DNA of 12,908 nucleotides, from NCBI GenBank assembly GCA_964385195.1, contig CAYLOC010000082.1, positions 1 through 12,908 of the forward strand. Reading direction: 5' to 3'. The notes below the pieces were generated by a model that was not told the DNA's origin, did not search any database, and saw only the letters and a list, made by a program, of their open reading frames with translations. Every line of letters starts with the position of its first letter. Positions within the stretch are counted from its first letter, which is position 1. Source of the stretch: CAYLOC01 sp964385195. GTDB lineage: Bacteria > Actinomycetota > Actinomycetes > Propionibacteriales > Nocardioidaceae. This document shows, one piece after another, positions 9,284-12,908 of the stretch. The position numbers were made by a program, and so were the translations under genes.

Positions 9284-9991
9284 CTACCGCTGATCCGGGC
9301 TCTCGCCGGCCTTGTACCCGACGCCGCGGACCGTGACCACGATGGTGGGGTTCTCCGAGTCCAGCTCTACCTTGGAGCGCAGCCGTTGGACATGCACGTT
9401 GACCAGCCTGGTGTCGGCCGCGTGCCGGTACCCCCACACCTGCTCCAACAGGATCTCGCGGGTGAACACCTGCCAGGGACGGCGGGCGAGGCACACCAGC
9501 AGGTCGAACTCCAGCGGCGTGAGCGACAGCCGCTCCTCTCCCCGCCGTACGGAGTGGCCGGGGACGTCGATCTCCAGGTCGCCGATATGCAGCGTCTCCG
9601 GCTTCTCCTGGTCGAACGTGCGCAGCCGGGCACGGACCCGGGCGACCAGCTCTTTGGGTTTGAACGGCTTCACCACGTAGTCGTCGGCACCGGACTCAAG
9701 ACCGACGACGACGTCGACGGTGTCGCTCTTCGCGGTCAACATGATGATGGGGACACCGGACTCCTGGCGGATCTCCCGACAGACGTCGACCCCGTCCTTG
9801 CCGGGCAACATCAGGTCCAGCAACACGATGTCGGGCTGGTACTCGTGGAAGGCCCGCACCGCCTTGTCGCCGTCACCGACCACATGGGCCCCGAAACCCT
9901 CGTTGCGCAGGACCAGTGTGAGCATCTCAGCGAGGGAGGAGTCGTCGTCGACGACCAGCACCTTGCCGCGCTGTGTGTGCATCGCCTCCAC
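9284..9991 (-). CDS. mtrA: Response regulator MtrA (OmpR/PhoB class)
   Basis: MtrA is the DNA-binding partner of MtrB. The match to mycobacterial MtrA is very close along the whole length: KVLVVDDDSSLAEMLTLVLR, VPIIMLTAKSDTVDVVVGLESGADDY, KPFKPKELVARVRARLR, SLTPLEFDLLVCLARRPWQVFTRE, and VNVHVQRLRSKVE. In the start chosen here (GTG at 9991, 235 residues) the phospho-acceptor is D59 and the conserved lysine is K108; the C-terminal winged helix spans about 135-230. I prefer this GTG because AGGGGAG lies just upstream and the resulting MEAMHTQRGKVLVVDDD parallels the mycobacterial N-terminus. An ATG at 10024 would add 11 residues, and an ATG at 9982 has GGAGG too close. It follows ahcY closely with no clear terminator, so readthrough from ahcY is possible; no tmk gene is present between them. 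Confidence 0.98.
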   Translation of the reverse strand: MEAMHTQRGKVLVVDDDSSLAEMLTLVLRNEGFGAHVVGDGDKAVRAFHEYQPDIVLLDLMLPGKDGVDVCREIRQESGVPIIMLTAKSDTVDVVVGLESGADDYVVKPFKPKELVARVRARLRTFDQEKPETLHIGDLEIDVPGHSVRRGEERLSLTPLEFDLLVCLARRPWQVFTREILLEQVWGYRHAADTRLVNVHVQRLRSKVELDSENPTIVVTVRGVGYKAGESPDQR

Positions 9992-10058
9992 TGCGCTCCC
10001 CTCGTCGTCCGTGCGGTCAGTCATCGTGCACCCGTGTTCGCTCGGTCGGGTGGCGTCA

Positions 10059-11492
<1,434 letters not shown>

Positions 11493-11527
11493 GCTGCCAG
11501 CGTAACGTTTCTCGCCGGTGTTACGGG
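11493..11527 (-). promoter_or_regulatory. Candidate ahcY promoter with inverted repeat
   Basis: The 78-bp spacer before ahcY holds TACGCT (11504-11499), a TAnnnT-type -10 exactly 6 bases before the ATG. That would place the transcription start at or next to the start codon and explain the lack of a ribosome binding site. No recognisable -35 is present. The arms CGTAAC (11501-11506, plus strand) and GTTACG (11520-11525) form a perfect inverted repeat with a 13-bp spacer that overlaps the -10 and covers the -35 region, as an operator would. Confidence 0.35.
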
Positions 11528-11570
11528 CCCGCGCACCGGTACCGGCCACGCCGTACGGACTCCGCGCCGG

Positions 11571-12590
11571 CTAAGGGCCGAGGCCGACGCCCAGATACGT
11601 CGCCAGGTAGGTTCCGCTCAACAGCAGCCTTGCATAGCGGGCCATTTCCGGGCCCTCGGTCGCCGTGAGGTGGTGGACCCGCGCCGCACTGTCCTCCGCG
11701 GTGTGGGTCAGCCTGCCGCGTCGCTCGCGGACCAGCGGGTCCTCTGCTCCGTCGTCAAGAAGCAGCAAGCTGGGGCGGTCCGGCGTCGGCATGGCGTCCG
11801 CGAACGGGTCGGCGAACACGTCTTTGGGCGGAACGGACCGGAGCAACGGCAGCAGCCGGTCGACCGGCCCCGCCAGCGCCGGGCGACCGGTAGCGTCACG
11901 GAACGCCTCCGAGATCCGGCGCCCGGCGCGGGCAGCCAGGATCGAGCCACCCCAGATCAGCGGCATGTCCTCGGCGAAGGAGATCGCGAGGTCCTTCGCG
12001 GGGTTGTCCCCGATCGCGCGGTGCGGAGAGCACGTGACTGCCACCGCGTCCAGTGCACTGGCGACGTCGTCGGAGCCCACCTCCGGTCCGGCGCCGAGCC
12101 GGTGCAGCGCCTGGAGCATCACGACCGCAGCGGCGAGCACGTCCGTGGTCTGCGTGGGCAGTACGACGCTGTCGCGGTGGTCGGCGTACCCGGCCAGCGA
12201 CGACCCACCGGGGCAAGCGGTGACCAGGAAGCACCCCCGTCGGGTCGCCTCCTGAACAGTGGAGCGGGCCTCCTGGTCGTCACCGGAGGGGTCGAGCACC
12301 ACCGCGAGGTCCAGCGGCCCGGCCCATCCCGGTAGCCCGGTGCCGGGCCAGGCGACCATCGGCACCGGACACCAGGGCTCGAGCACGGCACGCAACAGGC
12401 GTGCGTCCTCGCCGGCTGCGACGACCGCGCGGGGCGACAGGTCGACCGGGAGCCGGGTCAGCGCCTCCGCCGCACCGTTGGCCTCCCGACGAACGCGCGC
12501 CCCCGACTCGGCGAGCCAGCGCAGCGCGGGATCTGCCGCGTGGAGGGCGGCGGCGTCGTCCAGACGTGCGTCATCGAAGGCAGCGGCCAT
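11571..12590 (-). CDS. SIS-domain phosphosugar isomerase-like protein (PGI/PMI C-terminal type)
   Basis: The 339-residue protein resembles the bifunctional phosphoglucose/phosphomannose isomerase family, which has two SIS domains. The N-terminal half shows a weak sugar-isomerase fold (around RAVVAAGEDARLLRAVLEP and LDLAVVLDPSGDD). The C-terminal half carries a PGI/PMI-like IGDNPAKDLAISFAEDMPLIWGGSILAARAGRRISEAF. In Streptomyces and Mycobacterium similar genes lie beside Trm112-family and mannose/phosphomannomutase genes, suggesting a role in mannose-6-phosphate/GDP-mannose supply for the envelope, but activity has not been shown by anything in this sequence. The usual active-site signature is not obvious to me, so it may be a non-catalytic paralogue. 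The ATG is 12 bases after the Trm112 stop, so the two are probably co-transcribed; the ribosome binding site is weak. Confidence 0.85.
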   Translation of the reverse strand: MAAAFDDARLDDAAALHAADPALRWLAESGARVRREANGAAEALTRLPVDLSPRAVVAAGEDARLLRAVLEPWCPVPMVAWPGTGLPGWAGPLDLAVVLDPSGDDQEARSTVQEATRRGCFLVTACPGGSSLAGYADHRDSVVLPTQTTDVLAAAVVMLQALHRLGAGPEVGSDDVASALDAVAVTCSPHRAIGDNPAKDLAISFAEDMPLIWGGSILAARAGRRISEAFRDATGRPALAGPVDRLLPLLRSVPPKDVFADPFADAMPTPDRPSLLLLDDGAEDPLVRERRGRLTHTAEDSAARVHHLTATEGPEMARYARLLLSGTYLATYLGVGLGP

Positions 12591-12602
12591 GGGGTCGGGC
12601 GC

Positions 12603-12842
12603 TCAGTCCTGGGCTGGGTCGGCGGCGCTGTCCGCTGGGTCAACGGGGGTGTCCGGTGGGTCCGCCTGGGAATCGTCAGGACGGCGGGCCTCGTCGACCA
12701 GCATGATCGGGATGTCGTCGCGCACCGGATAGGCCAGCCCGCACCCGGAGCAGACCAGCTCGGAGTGACCTTCGTCCACGATCAACGATCCCTTGCAGTC
12801 CGGGCAGACCAGAATCTCCAGCAACTCGGGGTCCAGTTTCAC
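12603..12842 (-). CDS. Trm112-family (UPF0434/YcaR-like) small zinc protein
   Basis: A 79-residue protein starting MKLDPELLEILVCPDCKGSL, with a typical Trm112 zinc site formed by C13, C16, C31 and C34 and the conserved AYPVRDDIPIML. Trm112 proteins are small partners that stabilise and activate SAM-dependent methyltransferases acting on tRNA, rRNA or release factors in eukaryotes and archaea; bacterial members are less understood. The last 24 residues or so are an acidic, Asp/Pro/Ala-rich tail beyond the domain. The GTG start at 12842 is preceded by GAGGAG with a 6-base spacer. It is the first gene of a probable pair with the SIS-like gene. Its nearness to ahcY, which removes the methylation by-product, is consistent with a methylation role but proves nothing. 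Confidence 0.93.
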   Translation of the reverse strand: MKLDPELLEILVCPDCKGSLIVDEGHSELVCSGCGLAYPVRDDIPIMLVDEARRPDDSQADPPDTPVDPADSAADPAQD

Positions 12843-12868
12843 GCTTCACTCCTCACCAGCGACGGCAT

Positions 12869-12904
12869 CCCCCTGAGCCTATGCGTTGTCGGGGCCGCTG
12901 TCCT
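12869..12904 (-). promoter_or_regulatory. Candidate promoter of the Trm112-SIS unit
   Basis: On the minus strand AGGACA (12904-12899) and TAGGCT (12881-12876) are separated by 17 bases, the standard spacing. The -35 matches four of six consensus bases (GACA core) and the -10 fits TAnnnT. Transcription would start near 12869, about 26 bases before the GTG. What lies further upstream is outside the window, so readthrough from another gene cannot be excluded. Confidence 0.38.
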
Positions 12905-12908
12905 AGGT

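Noticed and set aside
10025..10058. Search for a tmk remnant or terminator between ahcY and mtrA
   Set aside because: The short gap holds neither a coding remnant nor a stable hairpin; tmk is simply absent from this spot.
11536..11545. Perfect palindrome CCGGTACCGG before ahcY
   Set aside because: A 10-bp GC-rich palindrome is not rare at this composition and it has no clear relation to the promoter elements.

Overview
The window is high-GC DNA (about two thirds G+C) from an actinobacterium (Actinomycetota). Every gene I can support lies on the minus strand, so transcription runs from high to low coordinates. MtrA and SecA resemble their mycobacterial counterparts. The order ahcY - mtrA - mtrB - lpqB - comF - hpf - secA is a classic conserved actinobacterial block. 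It differs from the Mycobacterium version: there is no tmk beside mtrA, and a LuxR-type response regulator and a YcaQ-like DNA glycosylase sit between hpf and secA, closer to the Streptomyces arrangement. No mobile element, CRISPR array, tRNA or rRNA was seen.

Layout in transcription order. (1) 12842-11571: a Trm112-family zinc protein and a phosphosugar isomerase-like protein, probably one unit with a promoter at the window edge. (2) 11492-10059: ahcY (S-adenosylhomocysteine hydrolase), preceded by a 78-bp spacer with an inverted repeat and a possible leaderless promoter. (3) 9991-5751: mtrA, mtrB and lpqB, the essential cell-envelope two-component system with its lipoprotein partner, tightly packed. 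(4) 5655-4885: a ComF-family phosphoribosyltransferase-like gene. (5) 4884-4526: a 359-bp gene-free stretch full of nested stem-loops just before hpf; I interpret it as a raiA-motif structured noncoding RNA. (6) 4525-1909: long-form hpf (ribosome hibernation), an orphan NarL/LuxR response regulator and a YcaQ/AlkZ-like glycosylase, the last translationally coupled to the regulator. (7) 1805-1: the first 601 codons of secA, with its own promoter; the 3' end is outside the window.

Functionally this is a core envelope, secretion and stress neighbourhood. MtrAB-LpqB controls cell wall and division, SecA drives export, HPF and the candidate raiA RNA relate to dormancy, and the glycosylase to DNA interstrand-crosslink repair. 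The least ordinary items are the candidate raiA RNA and the QxD-motif glycosylase co-expressed with a response regulator. Protein identities come from recognising families by eye; no database search was run.
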